Counted from the first letter of the stretch, positions 1-7,075 are shown. The stretch is DNA of 64,000 bases from DAIDJD01 sp035485275 (GCA_035485275.1 DATHOE010000046.1:62001-126000); one strand, 5' to 3'. The notes: generated by a model from the letters alone, not told the origin. Program-made: numbers and translations.

Positions 1-86
1 CCAAAAATAACAGACAACGCACTAAAACTATTTTTCGTTTCCATTTAAATATCCATTTGTGCGATTTAGCTCCAGTTTTTTCGCAG

Positions 87-117
87 AAAGGCCCCATTAA
101 GGTTAGAAAAGGAGCCA
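87..117 (+). repeat. Cassette-like palindromic repeat, copy R1
   Basis: This is the leftmost of six copies of an imperfect palindrome whose best form is GGCCCCATTAAGAGGAG followed by a complementary TTAATGGGCC arm. Here the left arm is intact (GGCCCCATTAAG) and the right arm is degenerate (GGAGCC). It lies just before the point where a PIN-domain reading frame becomes recognisable, so it may mark the junction that removed the toxin N-terminus. Confidence 0.6.
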
Positions 118-156
118 GGTCGCCTACGGCAGGGTTCACCCTCTCTTCAGACGACC

Positions 157-375
157 CTGAAACAAAAGGCCCTTCCAGCGCGGTCAGTGGCGGACGCGCT
201 ACATGTGGCGCTGACTACCATTCATCAAATGGATGCTCTGGTGAGCTGGAACTTCAAACACCTAGCCAACTTGAATCGACGTTCAAAACTGGCTTCCGTG
301 AATCTCAGCCAGGGGTATAATCATCCCCTGGAACTGGTCACGCCCTTGGAGGTACTGGACGATGAAAAACGCTAG
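157..375 (+). pseudogene. C-terminal remnant of a PIN-domain (VapC-like) protein
   Basis: About 70 residues read as the C-terminal half of a PIN-domain RNase: LPARSVADALHVAL, then an LVSWNFKHLANLNRR stretch, and a final HPLELVTPLEVL segment. PIN proteins of this type are normally about 150 residues and carry a first catalytic Asp near the N-terminus. That part is absent, because the frame upstream runs into unrelated sequence and repeat R1 within about 50 bases. A GTG at 187 could still start a short product, but it would lack the first acidic residues and is unlikely to be an active nuclease. The 3' end overlaps the next small ORF by 14 nt, an arrangement typical of an intact toxin-antitoxin operon. 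Confidence 0.65.
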
Positions 376-538
376 CGCGAAGGAGTCCAAAGCCCTTGTG
401 GAAGCCCGTGCCTGGAAGCGCAAGGTCTCCGATTTGATTAACGATAAAGGTTGGGATGCTTTTATGGTTAGATCAGAAGCTACTGCCCAGCGCTGGGAAA
501 AGAAGGCTCTTGCACGTCCCAAAGCAGCCCGGACCTAA
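362..538 (+). CDS. Small partner protein of the PIN remnant (putative antitoxin, 58 aa)
   Basis: A 58-codon ORF starts at an ATG nine bases after a clear GGAGG and overlaps the end of the PIN frame. The product is basic and helical, beginning MKNASAKESKALVEARAWK and ending in a Lys/Arg-rich tail. Small proteins with a VxEARxWK-like N-terminus often sit directly after this class of PIN protein, so an antitoxin or accessory role is plausible. No DNA-binding motif is visible. The toxin half is truncated, so it may now be an orphan. Expression is supported only by the ribosome-binding site and the overlap. Confidence 0.5.
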   Translation: MKNASAKESKALVEARAWKRKVSDLINDKGWDAFMVRSEATAQRWEKKALARPKAART

Positions 539-567
539 TTGGCTGCCGGGCGCCTTATGTCGGTCGA

Positions 568-599
568 GGTCCATTAATTGCCGCCTTATGGGGCCTTTT
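568..599 (-). repeat. Cassette-like palindromic repeat, copy R2 (inverted orientation)
   Basis: Read on the minus strand it gives AAAAGGCCCCATAAGG followed by AATTAATGG, matching the family on both arms. It is the only copy in the opposite orientation, and it coincides with the change of gene direction between the plus-strand PIN pair and the minus-strand modules. Confidence 0.55.
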
Positions 600-663
600 G
601 TCGTGTTTTCCAAGGAAACGTTAATTATTCCAATGGTTTTTCTCAATTAGAATTTCTCGACCG

Positions 664-1275
664 TTACCGGGCGGACCAAGGTAATTTGTGGCCGTAGCCT
701 ATCCAAATTATGACCAATAGCGCCAATATAATTAGAGCCAAACCAATCCAATTAATCCAGTTGCCCCAAATAATAAATGATTCAGCTAAACTCCCTTTTT
801 TTACCTTAGACCTCCCTATCATTTGATCGGATAAAAATCTGTGCCAAATAATGAACAATAATGGAAATATTATCATCAAATATAGATGAATCGTGTCAGA
901 TATGATTCCAAGGCTTTTTAAACTCTGTATGACGACAAGAACTAATATAAATGCATAGATTACGAACCCGGATTTATTTACATAGGCGACCTGACTCTTA
1001 TTTTTATTTCTGTTTAATCTACCTTTCTCGGGCTTCCCACCGTTACGCCTCACGAAAAAAGCCGCAATAAGTCTTATAGCCCAACCTAGACAGGAAGTTC
1101 CGAACAAAAAGAAAACAAAGTATAAAATTCCAGTCCATCCATTGGAGAAATTTAGGTGGAGGTTCCAAAAAATAAGAATAAAAAATGCGACTAGAAAACC
1201 TACATAATATTTTCCGTATTGCCTGTAAAAATCCTTGGTCAGTACGGAGGTATATGCATCATACCAACCAGGCAT
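664..1275 (-). CDS. Orphan multi-pass membrane protein (203 aa)
   Basis: I do not recognise a family. The product has about five hydrophobic segments (roughly residues 24-44, 48-70, 104-125, 126-145 and 168-192). A strongly basic loop near residues 75-98 (RRNGGKPEKGRLNRNKNK) is probably cytoplasmic. The start ATG follows a GAGGG ribosome-binding site by about five bases. The gene is visibly A/T-rich, with many AAT/ATA/TTT codons, unlike the high-GC housekeeping genes to the right, which suggests acquisition by transfer. It stands alone between repeats R2 and R3 like a single-gene cassette. Confidence 0.7.
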   Translation of the reverse strand: MPGWYDAYTSVLTKDFYRQYGKYYVGFLVAFFILIFWNLHLNFSNGWTGILYFVFFLFGTSCLGWAIRLIAAFFVRRNGGKPEKGRLNRNKNKSQVAYVNKSGFVIYAFILVLVVIQSLKSLGIISDTIHLYLMIIFPLLFIIWHRFLSDQMIGRSKVKKGSLAESFIIWGNWINWIGLALIILALLVIIWIGYGHKLPWSAR

Positions 1276-1308
1276 TTTCCCTCACTTGAGCCAGCTCTGC
1301 CTCGAATC

Positions 1309-1336
1309 AGGCCCCTTTAAGAGGAGCATATGGGCC
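1309..1336 (+). repeat. Cassette-like palindromic repeat, copy R3
   Basis: GGCCCCTTTAAGAGGAG is followed by a TATGGGCC arm. It lies 28 bases after the stop of the minus-strand XRE gene and 33 bases before the start of the membrane-protein gene, so it separates two modules. Confidence 0.6.
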
Positions 1337-1364
1337 GCTTCGCCAAATAAAATGTTTGCTTTGG

Positions 1365-1715
1365 CTAAGCAGCCTGCTCTCCAAGTAGTGTCGTGCGGGG
1401 GTCCGTCAAGACCGTAGCCGGAACTTTCAGGGCCTTTGCTAATTCTTCAAGGACCCGAACCGTGGGATTTGAATCCTCGCGGGCCTCCTCAATACGCTGG
1501 ATAGTCCGCTCACCAACGTCTGTCGTACGTTCGGCCAATGCATGGCGGCTGAGTCCTCGCTCGCTGCGCAGGCGAAGAACATTGCGCCCGACAACCTCCC
1601 GCAAAGGAGCAGCATGGGAACGGGCAACAAGATCAGGCCGAAGCAGTTTCAACTTTTCGACCAAGTCGCTTGAACCGGTGAAGCGTACCTTGGTTTTCGT
1701 CTTCGTGGCTGTCAT
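1365..1715 (-). CDS. XRE-family HTH antitoxin-like protein (116 aa)
   Basis: The C-terminal two thirds form a Cro/C1-type helix-turn-helix: NVLRLRSERGLSRHALAE, then TTDVGERTIQRIEEAR and NPTVRVLEELAKAL. The N-terminal 40 residues, rich in Lys and Thr, are family-specific and may wrap the partner protein. An AGGAG lies seven bases before the ATG. The gene begins nine bases after the stop of the upstream small protein, so the two are co-transcribed in toxin-then-antitoxin order, as in HigBA-like systems. The expected role is neutralising the toxin and repressing the promoter. The specific system name is an inference. Confidence 0.75.
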   Translation of the reverse strand: MTATKTKTKVRFTGSSDLVEKLKLLRPDLVARSHAAPLREVVGRNVLRLRSERGLSRHALAERTTDVGERTIQRIEEAREDSNPTVRVLEELAKALKVPATVLTDPRTTLLGEQAA

Positions 1716-1724
1716 GGCTTGCTC

Positions 1725-2108
1725 CTATTCGTCCTCACCTTTGAATGGCGCCGGTACAATGGCCGGAACCATCTCCCAAGCTTTGATGGCTTCAAGAAAT
1801 GCGTCCATCTGCTTCTGGTCGTAATCGGTAGGCTCTCCTCGCCGGACCAAATGGGCGCCCAGCACAAAAAGCCGCTTCAATTTCTCAGAGAAGAAATAGC
1901 TGAACCGCACCGTGCGACTAGATCCAGCGGCCTGGAAATCCTCTGCGAATGCTCCGTTGCTCGCTGGATATAGCGAGAGAGGCCCTATCCGCTTTTGGAA
2001 AAAGTCGAATTCCGGACCGTTCATCCTCTCCATCAGAAAGGACTCGAATTGCTCAGAGACGTGGTATCGACTTATCCTCTCGTTCATGTCCGTATGTAGT
2101 TTAGCCAT
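1725..2108 (-). CDS. Putative HigB/RelE-like toxin partner of the XRE protein (127 aa)
   Basis: A small protein encoded immediately upstream of an XRE antitoxin gene. Its C-terminal half (VRFSYFFSEKLKRLFVLGA, then a Gln-Lys-Met helix) resembles the beta-strand core and final helix of RelE/HigB-like mRNA interferases, but I cannot place it in a family with certainty. The start is uncertain: ATG 2108 has no good ribosome-binding site, while an in-frame ATG at 2087 gives MNERISRYHVSEQF with a weak GGA. The neighbours and gene order are the main support for a toxin role. Confidence 0.55.
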   Translation of the reverse strand: MAKLHTDMNERISRYHVSEQFESFLMERMNGPEFDFFQKRIGPLSLYPASNGAFAEDFQAAGSSRTVRFSYFFSEKLKRLFVLGAHLVRRGEPTDYDQKQMDAFLEAIKAWEMVPAIVPAPFKGEDE

Positions 2109-2151
2109 TTATGGCTAGAAGTCAAGCCTAGTTTTCAGCAAAAATATGAAC

Positions 2152-2182
2152 AAAGGCCCCATTAAGAGGAGTTAATGGGCCA
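2152..2182 (+). repeat. Cassette-like palindromic repeat, copy R4 (most symmetric)
   Basis: This is the best-preserved copy: GGCCCCATTAA, a GAGGAG spacer, then TTAATGGGCC. On the minus strand it forms a hairpin followed by CTTTG, directly after the RelE-like gene. It could therefore act as a weak intrinsic terminator as well as a recombination-type repeat. Confidence 0.65.
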
Positions 2183-2202
2183 CCTGCGATTACTATAGCG
2201 AT

Positions 2203-2517
2203 CTAAAATCTCAATGGCCACTTTTTTGCGCCGTGAAGGACGGTCAGTATCTCCACCTTCTGCCCATGAACACGGTACGGGACAATGTAAGGCGTTCCGC
2301 TAATAACCAACTCCCGGGTGCCCTTACAGCGTCCAGGACGTCCGATTTGAGGATGAGCACCAAGAACATTGATGCTTTGGTAAATTTTCTTGGCCAGTTC
2401 TCCAGCGGCTTTGGGATTGTCTTCGGCAACGTAAAGTACAGCCATCTCCAAATTTTGAAAAGCCTTTCGGGTCCAACGGATACGACCTGCCGGAACGGCT
2501 TTCAGAGGGCTCCCCAC
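2203..2517 (-). CDS. RelE/ParE-family toxin (104 aa)
   Basis: Typical RelE/ParE length and pattern: IRWTRKAFQNLEMAVLYVAE as the first helix pair, NPKAAGELAKKIYQSINVL as the second, then HPQIGRPGRCKGTREL and the C-terminal strands ISGTPYIVPYRVHG and VEILTVLHGAKKWP. The GR-x-G-R-x-x-GTREL-x-I motif is characteristic of the ParE branch, which poisons gyrase or cleaves mRNA; which applies here cannot be told from sequence. The start overlaps the antitoxin stop by 16 nt, implying translational coupling. Confidence 0.85.
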   Translation of the reverse strand: MGSPLKAVPAGRIRWTRKAFQNLEMAVLYVAEDNPKAAGELAKKIYQSINVLGAHPQIGRPGRCKGTRELVISGTPYIVPYRVHGQKVEILTVLHGAKKWPLRF

Positions 2518-2762
2518 TTTCTGAAGAAATCTTCCACCTTCCCCGAATCTTCGAAATTCCCGGCGTTAGCCTCCTTAATACCGGCCCGAATTTCGGCAAT
2601 CTGCCAACGCCGTACATCAATGAATTCCCGAACAGCTTCGGACGCCAGGTAGGATTTACTCCGATCCATGGACTCCGCCAGTTCGGTTAATGCGAGCTTG
2701 CTTTCCCGGTCTAAACGGACTGTCAGGATTTCCGTATCTTTTCCCTTTGCTTTGACGACCAT
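2502..2762 (-). CDS. Ribbon-helix-helix antitoxin (CopG/ParD-like, 86 aa)
   Basis: The product starts MVVKAKGKDTEILTVRLD and continues with a helix carrying SKLALTELAESMDRSKSYLA, a classic RHH DNA-binding fold: a short strand, then two helices with a conserved Ser-Lys-Ser turn. The tail, rich in Asp, Glu and aromatic residues, would bind the downstream RelE/ParE toxin. I chose the ATG at 2762. A longer frame to 2804 adds a hydrophobic stretch not expected in an RHH protein. The pair is probably autoregulated. Confidence 0.8.
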   Translation of the reverse strand: MVVKAKGKDTEILTVRLDRESKLALTELAESMDRSKSYLASEAVREFIDVRRWQIAEIRAGIKEANAGNFEDSGKVEDFFRKWGAL

Positions 2763-2855
2763 AGGGCACCCGAAAGAAATGTATACATATGATGCCAAGA
2801 GCATCTATCTCTTGCAAGCCTTTTTTAAGACCAAAATCTCTTCATGAACATCTTC

Positions 2856-2888
2856 AAAAGGCCCCATTAAGAGAAGTTTAGGGGCCAC
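2856..2888 (+). repeat. Cassette-like palindromic repeat, copy R5
   Basis: GGCCCCATTAAGAGAAG is followed by TTTAGGGGCC. Compared with R4, the right arm has changed to GGGGCC, restoring perfect pairing with GGCCCC. This compensatory change suggests that the folded form is what is conserved. It lies between the RHH gene start and the lipoprotein gene end. Confidence 0.6.
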
Positions 2889-2949
2889 CCCTCTGCGGGT
2901 ATCAGTTTGCCACCGGAGCACTGGAAGCATCCACTATCTCAGGGGACCA

Positions 2950-3564
2950 TCAAAGTGCTTTAAGACCGCCTGCAACAAACCATAATCCCACGAAACCAAC
3001 AGCGATGGAAACGACGGCCACAATAAGAACCGCCCAAGGTATACCTGTATAGTCGCCGTAGCTCACCTCGGGATTAGATTGTCCCAATTTGAAGCTGACC
3101 GCTGCATCCCGGTTCATGGTCAGATCTGCCGTACAGGTTTCAATTTTTGCATCGCCAACATCCTGACCGACATGATAGACGCCTGAAGGAAGGCCGGAGA
3201 CTTTATACACGTAATTCAAGTTCCAGCTCCCAAAGGGAAAAGATCTGCTTGCGCTCTTAAATTCCACACGTTCCGATTCAATTCCATCGACGAACGGTTT
3301 ATTTCCTCCGATTTCGGTGCATATAAATAATGTATGGCGCCCTTGTTCTGCTGATGAATATTGATCCGGAGTGGCGTCAGAACTCGACGAATCCGCCGAA
3401 GAACCGGCCGAGGGCGCCGGCTCGGTCTGCTGATGGCTATTTTGATCCGTGTCGACCGCCGATTTTTCATCCACCAAATTTTGTCGACTCCATGTGCAAC
3501 CAGTGAACATCAATCCACTTAAGAATAAGCAAAGTATTTTCTTTAGCGAATGGTTCATTGCCAT
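2950..3564 (-). CDS. Putative lipoprotein with C-terminal membrane segment (204 aa)
   Basis: The chosen start, MAMNHSLKKILCLF, is preceded by GGGAG at good distance and leads to a lipobox-like MFTGC with Cys near residue 23. The Phe at -3 is not ideal. A Ser/Asp/Gln-rich low-complexity segment follows, then a beta-rich middle region containing HTLFICTEIGGNKPFVDG. A hydrophobic helix near the C-terminus (IPWAVLIVAVVSIAVGFVGL) could anchor the other end in the membrane. No family is recognised. It stands alone between R5 and R6, like a one-gene cassette. Confidence 0.65.
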   Translation of the reverse strand: MAMNHSLKKILCLFLSGLMFTGCTWSRQNLVDEKSAVDTDQNSHQQTEPAPSAGSSADSSSSDATPDQYSSAEQGRHTLFICTEIGGNKPFVDGIESERVEFKSASRSFPFGSWNLNYVYKVSGLPSGVYHVGQDVGDAKIETCTADLTMNRDAAVSFKLGQSNPEVSYGDYTGIPWAVLIVAVVSIAVGFVGLWFVAGGLKAL

Positions 3565-3635
3565 CAAGATCTCCCGACTTGGCCGCACCAAATCAAATGT
3601 TATTTAAGTTATTGTGGCAATTTTATCTCGACGAT

Positions 3636-3663
3636 AAAACCCATAAGAGGAGTTTAGGAGCCA
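3636..3663 (+). repeat. Cassette-like palindromic repeat, copy R6 (degenerate)
   Basis: AAAACCCATAAGAGGAGTTT followed by AGGAGCC. The AAGAGGAG core is intact but the outer GGCCCC arm is decayed. It is the last copy, about 70 bases downstream of the lipoprotein start and 200 bases before the next high-GC operon. Confidence 0.5.
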
Positions 3664-3795
3664 TCTATTGAGCTAAGAGAGGCCCAATACCAATTTCATG
3701 CCTGTCTTGACCTGGTGGAATACCTTCGCTTGCACTTCCCCGGATTTGCTGTCTAAAACTGTCTTGTCCATGGTAATGATTGGATTGGGGGCAGA

Positions 3796-3843
3796 CAGCC
3801 CCCTCAAAGTGTTATGTTCAAAATATACACTTGGAGGGGGCTG
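3796..3843. repeat. 17-bp inverted repeat at the right edge of the accessory region
   Basis: CAGCCCCCTCAAAGTGT at 3796-3812 pairs with ACACTTGGAGGGGGCTG at 3827-3843 with a single mismatch, across a 14-base A/T-rich loop. It sits between repeat R6 and the stop codon of the AHSA1 gene, where base composition changes. No T-run follows in either direction, so a simple terminator is doubtful. It may be a boundary element or the remnant of a small mobile repeat. Confidence 0.55.
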
Positions 3844-3864
3844 CGTCAAGCCACGCCACCGATC

Positions 3865-4335
3865 TCAGAGCTTCGCCGCGTAATCCTCGAGCTTGGCCAG
3901 GGTCTGCTCGGCGCCCTCCACGGCATGGTACTTCTCGGCGATCCTGTCCCTGATCTCCTTGCTGGGGAAGAGGTTGACGATCGTGACCAGGGTCTTGTCC
4001 CCCTGCGGTTCAAGCGTCCAGGTGGCCACGAAATACACCGTGTCCTTGTCGCCGTGCTCAAAAACCAGCCGCGCTGGGGGCCTGATCTCCTTGAAAACGC
4101 TTCGGTTGGGAAAAACCGTCCCATCCGGGGCGATCATGTTAAAGCTCCAGACCCCGCCCACGCGGAAATCCATTTCCATGTCCGCGTTTTTGAAGCCCTG
4201 CGGCCCCCACCACGCATTGACGTGTTTCGACTCGGTCAAAACCTTCCAAACCAGGGCCTGCGGCGCTGCCACCAAACGGGACACCCTGATCGCGCGGGCT
4301 TCATTGCTCAATGGGTCCTGAGTTCCTTGTTCCAT
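3865..4335 (-). CDS. SRPBCC/AHSA1-domain protein (156 aa)
   Basis: A single START-like (SRPBCC, AHSA1 branch) domain: IRVSRLVAAPQALVWKVLTE, then the signature AWWGPQGF, the FRVGGVWSFNMIAPDGT hairpin and the C-terminal helix KYHAVEGAEQTLAKLEDYA. These domains bind hydrophobic ligands in a deep pocket, and some stimulate Hsp90. The ligand cannot be inferred. It is the last gene of a three-gene unit with a tandem AHSA1 protein and an ArsR regulator, a pairing common in bacteria. Confidence 0.85.
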   Translation of the reverse strand: MEQGTQDPLSNEARAIRVSRLVAAPQALVWKVLTESKHVNAWWGPQGFKNADMEMDFRVGGVWSFNMIAPDGTVFPNRSVFKEIRPPARLVFEHGDKDTVYFVATWTLEPQGDKTLVTIVNLFPSKEIRDRIAEKYHAVEGAEQTLAKLEDYAAKL

Positions 4336-4350
4336 GGCACTTCTCCTTGT

Positions 4351-5316
4351 TTATAGGGTTTTGAGGTAGGCTTCCAGCGCGTCGAAGGTGCCTTTGAATC
4401 CGCTGTTCATGCCGTCGCGGGCTCCGTCAAAGGCCTTGCCTTCCTCGGCAGGGGCATTGAGCGGCTCCCATTGGACCGTCAGTTTGCACTTGCCCGGCCC
4501 GAGCTCCTCAAAGGTGACCACGGACAGCATCTCCAAAGGCCAGGCCGGGGCCATGGGGTGCCGGGTCATGCCGCCGTCTTTGTCGGAGAAGGACTGGACG
4601 AAGACCAGGCGTTCCGGCGCCACGATTTCCCGGAAGACCTGCTTGCCCCACATCTCGGCGCCGTCCTGGGTCCTCAAGCCGTAGTGGTAGGTCCCGCCCG
4701 GGCGCAGGTCCATGTCCGCCTTGATGACCTGGGTGCCGGCCGGCCCGAACCACTTGGCCAGGTGGACGGGGTCGGTGTGGACTTTGAAGACCAGGGCGCG
4801 CGGCGCCTGGAAGACCCGCGAAATCGAGAAGGGCAAGACCTGCTTGGAGACATAGTCTCCAAGCTTGTCGATGGACTGGGTCCAGCCCGCGGTGCTTCCC
4901 TTGACCATGCCGGCCGCCCTGGCTTTGATGTGGGTGAACCTCTGGGACAGGCGCATGCGGGTCTTGGAGCCTTCCTCTTCGAAGGTCACCGTCACCAGGT
5001 TCTCGAGAAGCAGGCCTTCCTCGTCCTCGGCGAAGGTGGTCAGGACCAGGCGCCGGGGCTCGTCGATCTCCTTGTATTCGCCGCCCATGGGATAGACCGT
5101 GCCGTCGGGGCCCTGCATGTGCACGCGGATGGCGCCGCCGGGCCGCGCGTCGATCTCGCAGACCGGGTTGCTGAAGGCCTTCGGGCCCCACCAAGCCGCC
5201 ATGCGCGGCGCCTCAATCCAGGCTTTGAAGACCAGGGCCCGGGGCGCGTCAAAGACCCGGTCGATGACCAGTTCGGGGTGGTCGATCTCAAGCACCTTCT
5301 TTGTGTTTGCGGGCAT
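4351..5316 (-). CDS. Tandem SRPBCC/AHSA1-domain protein (321 aa)
   Basis: Two complete AHSA1 domains in one chain. The first covers about residues 10-160, starting at LVIDRVFDAPRALVFKAWIE with AAWWGPKAF. The second covers about 165-321, starting at FSISRVFQAPRALVFKVHTD with AKWFGPAG. Each keeps the R-P-G-G hairpin (DARPGGAIRVHM, DLRPGGTYHYGL) and a C-terminal helix. Single-domain members are about 150 aa, so this is a duplication or fusion. The start overlaps the ArsR stop by 29 nt, so they are translationally coupled. Ligand and function are unknown. Confidence 0.85.
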   Translation of the reverse strand: MPANTKKVLEIDHPELVIDRVFDAPRALVFKAWIEAPRMAAWWGPKAFSNPVCEIDARPGGAIRVHMQGPDGTVYPMGGEYKEIDEPRRLVLTTFAEDEEGLLLENLVTVTFEEEGSKTRMRLSQRFTHIKARAAGMVKGSTAGWTQSIDKLGDYVSKQVLPFSISRVFQAPRALVFKVHTDPVHLAKWFGPAGTQVIKADMDLRPGGTYHYGLRTQDGAEMWGKQVFREIVAPERLVFVQSFSDKDGGMTRHPMAPAWPLEMLSVVTFEELGPGKCKLTVQWEPLNAPAEEGKAFDGARDGMNSGFKGTFDALEAYLKTL

Positions 5317-5656
5317 GGCTGCTCTCCTTCTCGGGTTTCTGCAGTTCCTGCAGGTATTGGTCCAGGCGGTCCAGGCGTTCTTCCCATTCCTTGCGTTGGG
5401 TTTCGATCCATTCCGAGGCGTCCTTCAGGGGCTTGGCCTCCAAACGGCAGGGCCGCCATTGGGCATGGCGGCTGCGCGCGATGAGGCCGCTGCGCTCCAG
5501 CACCTTCAGGTGCCGGGACACCGCGGGCAGGCTCATCTTGAAGGGCTTGGCCAGATCCTGGACCGAGGCCTCGCCCCGGCTCAGGCGCGAAAGCATGGCG
5601 CGCCGCGCGGGATGGGCCAGGGCCGAGAAGGTGGCGCTGAGCGTATCTGGGGACAT
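5288..5656 (-). CDS. ArsR-family winged-helix regulator (122 aa)
   Basis: The frame shows the ArsR/SmtB winged-helix pattern: LSATFSALAHPARRAMLSRL, then EASVQDLAKPFKMSLPAVSRHLKVLERSGLI as the recognition helix-turn-helix, and a Trp/Arg-rich wing. The metal-binding Cys box of true ArsR (ELCVCDL) is replaced by SVQDLAK, so metal sensing is unlikely. Members beside AHSA1 genes are usually of this non-metal kind. An AAGAGG precedes the ATG. A 12-bp palindrome just upstream may be its operator. Confidence 0.9.
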   Translation of the reverse strand: MSPDTLSATFSALAHPARRAMLSRLSRGEASVQDLAKPFKMSLPAVSRHLKVLERSGLIARSRHAQWRPCRLEAKPLKDASEWIETQRKEWEERLDRLDQYLQELQKPEKESSHARKHKEGA

Positions 5657-5668
5657 GATTAACCTCTT

Positions 5669-5680
5669 AGTTAATTAACT
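5669..5680. promoter_or_regulatory. Candidate ArsR operator palindrome
   Basis: AGTTAATTAACT is a perfect 12-bp palindrome 13 bases upstream of the arsR-like start codon, in an A/T-rich stretch that also holds possible -10 elements. Its location suggests autorepression, but this is inferred from position only. Confidence 0.4.
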
Positions 5681-5824
5681 TATTGATTAAATATAATAAC
5701 GAGCGGTAATAGTCGTCAAGCGGGAAATCCACGTATTGACTAAAAATGGATAGTTCACGACACTGAATGCATGCCTGAACATTGTAAGAATTTTGTGAAC
5801 ATCTGCCCTGTACCTGAAAAGGCA

Positions 5825-7075
5825 ATGGAACGATGTTCCATTATTACCAGCGTACGGATAAATAAAAGCCCGTTTTTGCTTTTTTGGCTAGGGCTGGCTG
5901 CGGCCTGTCTCAGCCCCCGTTCTGCCTGCGCCACACCGACCCTGGTAGGAAGCGCGGTCACCGGAGCCGCATACGGCACCACCAATTCCGTGACCGCGAC
6001 CGTCACGGCGGGCTCCGGCTGCAACACCATGCTGCTGGTGAATTTCACGGTCTATGAGTCGACCCTCAACCCCTCCCCCACCTACAACGGAATCCCCCTG
6101 CTCCAGGCGGCCTACAATCCCGGCTACACCGGCGACGTGGACATGGAGACCTATTACCTGCTCAACCCGCCCAGCAGCGCCGGGGCGGGCCTGGTTTTCG
6201 GCTTCGCCGGGGTCCCGACCTCCTACAGCTATTCCGTGATGACCTACAGCGGGGCGGGCGGCATCGGCGCCAGCATCCAGGGGAACGCCATCAGCAATGT
6301 CGCCACCTACAGCACCTCCGTCACTCCGGCCGGCAACGGAAGCCTGCTGGAGACCTTCACCGAGGGCAACGGCCCCTCCGTAACCTCGGCCACGCCCCCG
6401 GCGACGACGATCTACACCATACCCAACTCCATCGCCCCCTACACGGTCATCGGGCTCGACAGCGACGGCCCGGCTGTGGGGGGCGGCAGCTATCCCCTGA
6501 GCTACACCTTCTCCTACGACATGACCGGGGTCCTGCAGCTGGTCGAGATCGAAGCCGCGGCTTCCTGCCTGCCCACGCCGACCCAAACCGCGCCGCCCTC
6601 GCCGACTCCGAGCTCCACCCCCTCGGCGACCCCGAGCCCGAGCGCCAGCCCCACGCGGAGCTCCAGCCCGTCCCCGGCGCGCACTGCCACGCCTTCGTCC
6701 GCGCTCACGGCCACGGACACGCCCACTCCGGGCCCCAGCCCCACGCCCGCGCCGCCGACCGCGACCCCCGCCCCGGAGAGCTACCTCAGCCTCACCGCGG
6801 CCTACCCAAATCCCGACCCTTCGCACGGTCCGGTGTGGCTGCCCTATGTGTTGACCTGCGACGCGGGCGTGGACATCCGCATCTACGACGTGGCCGGCGA
6901 AACCGTTCGGGATTTGGCGCCCTTCCCAGGGCTGACGGGTCAGAACGAGGAATATTGGGACGGGAAAAACAGCTCCGGGAACCTGGTCGCCAGCGGCGTG
7001 TACATCGGGCACATCACGGCGCGGGCCTTCGGGCAGACCCAGGACGCCTGGGTCAAGATGGCGGTCACGCGTTAG
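5825..7075 (+). CDS. Secreted protein with Pro/Thr/Ser linker and FlgD-like C-terminal domain (416 aa)
   Basis: A signal peptide (basic start, then FLLFWLGLAAACLSPRSACA) leads into a beta-rich domain of about 230 residues resembling adhesin-like repeats of low complexity (GAAYGTTNSVTATVTAGSG). A linker of about 75 residues consists almost only of Pro, Thr, Ser and Ala (PTPSSTPSATPSPSASPT). The C-terminal 90 residues match FlgD Ig-like/T9SS-type modules: YPNPDPSHGPVWLPY, VDIRIYDVAGETVRDL, YWDGKNSSGNLVASGVYI. Such C-terminal modules are common on surface proteins of several Gram-negative phyla. An alternative start at 5771 would add 18 residues ahead of the signal peptide. Confidence 0.75.
   Translation: MERCSIITSVRINKSPFLLFWLGLAAACLSPRSACATPTLVGSAVTGAAYGTTNSVTATVTAGSGCNTMLLVNFTVYESTLNPSPTYNGIPLLQAAYNPGYTGDVDMETYYLLNPPSSAGAGLVFGFAGVPTSYSYSVMTYSGAGGIGASIQGNAISNVATYSTSVTPAGNGSLLETFTEGNGPSVTSATPPATTIYTIPNSIAPYTVIGLDSDGPAVGGGSYPLSYTFSYDMTGVLQLVEIEAAASCLPTPTQTAPPSPTPSSTPSATPSPSASPTRSSSPSPARTATPSSALTATDTPTPGPSPTPAPPTATPAPESYLSLTAAYPNPDPSHGPVWLPYVLTCDAGVDIRIYDVAGETVRDLAPFPGLTGQNEEYWDGKNSSGNLVASGVYIGHITARAFGQTQDAWVKMAVTR

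Noticed and set aside
87..3663. Classical integron with attC sites
   Set aside because: The repeats lack the GTTRRRY/RYYYAAC core pair and are shorter than normal attC sites, and no integrase is in the window. I kept the neutral term cassette-like.
87..3663. CRISPR array
   Set aside because: The repeats are 480-850 bases apart with genes between them, one copy is inverted, and no cas genes are present.
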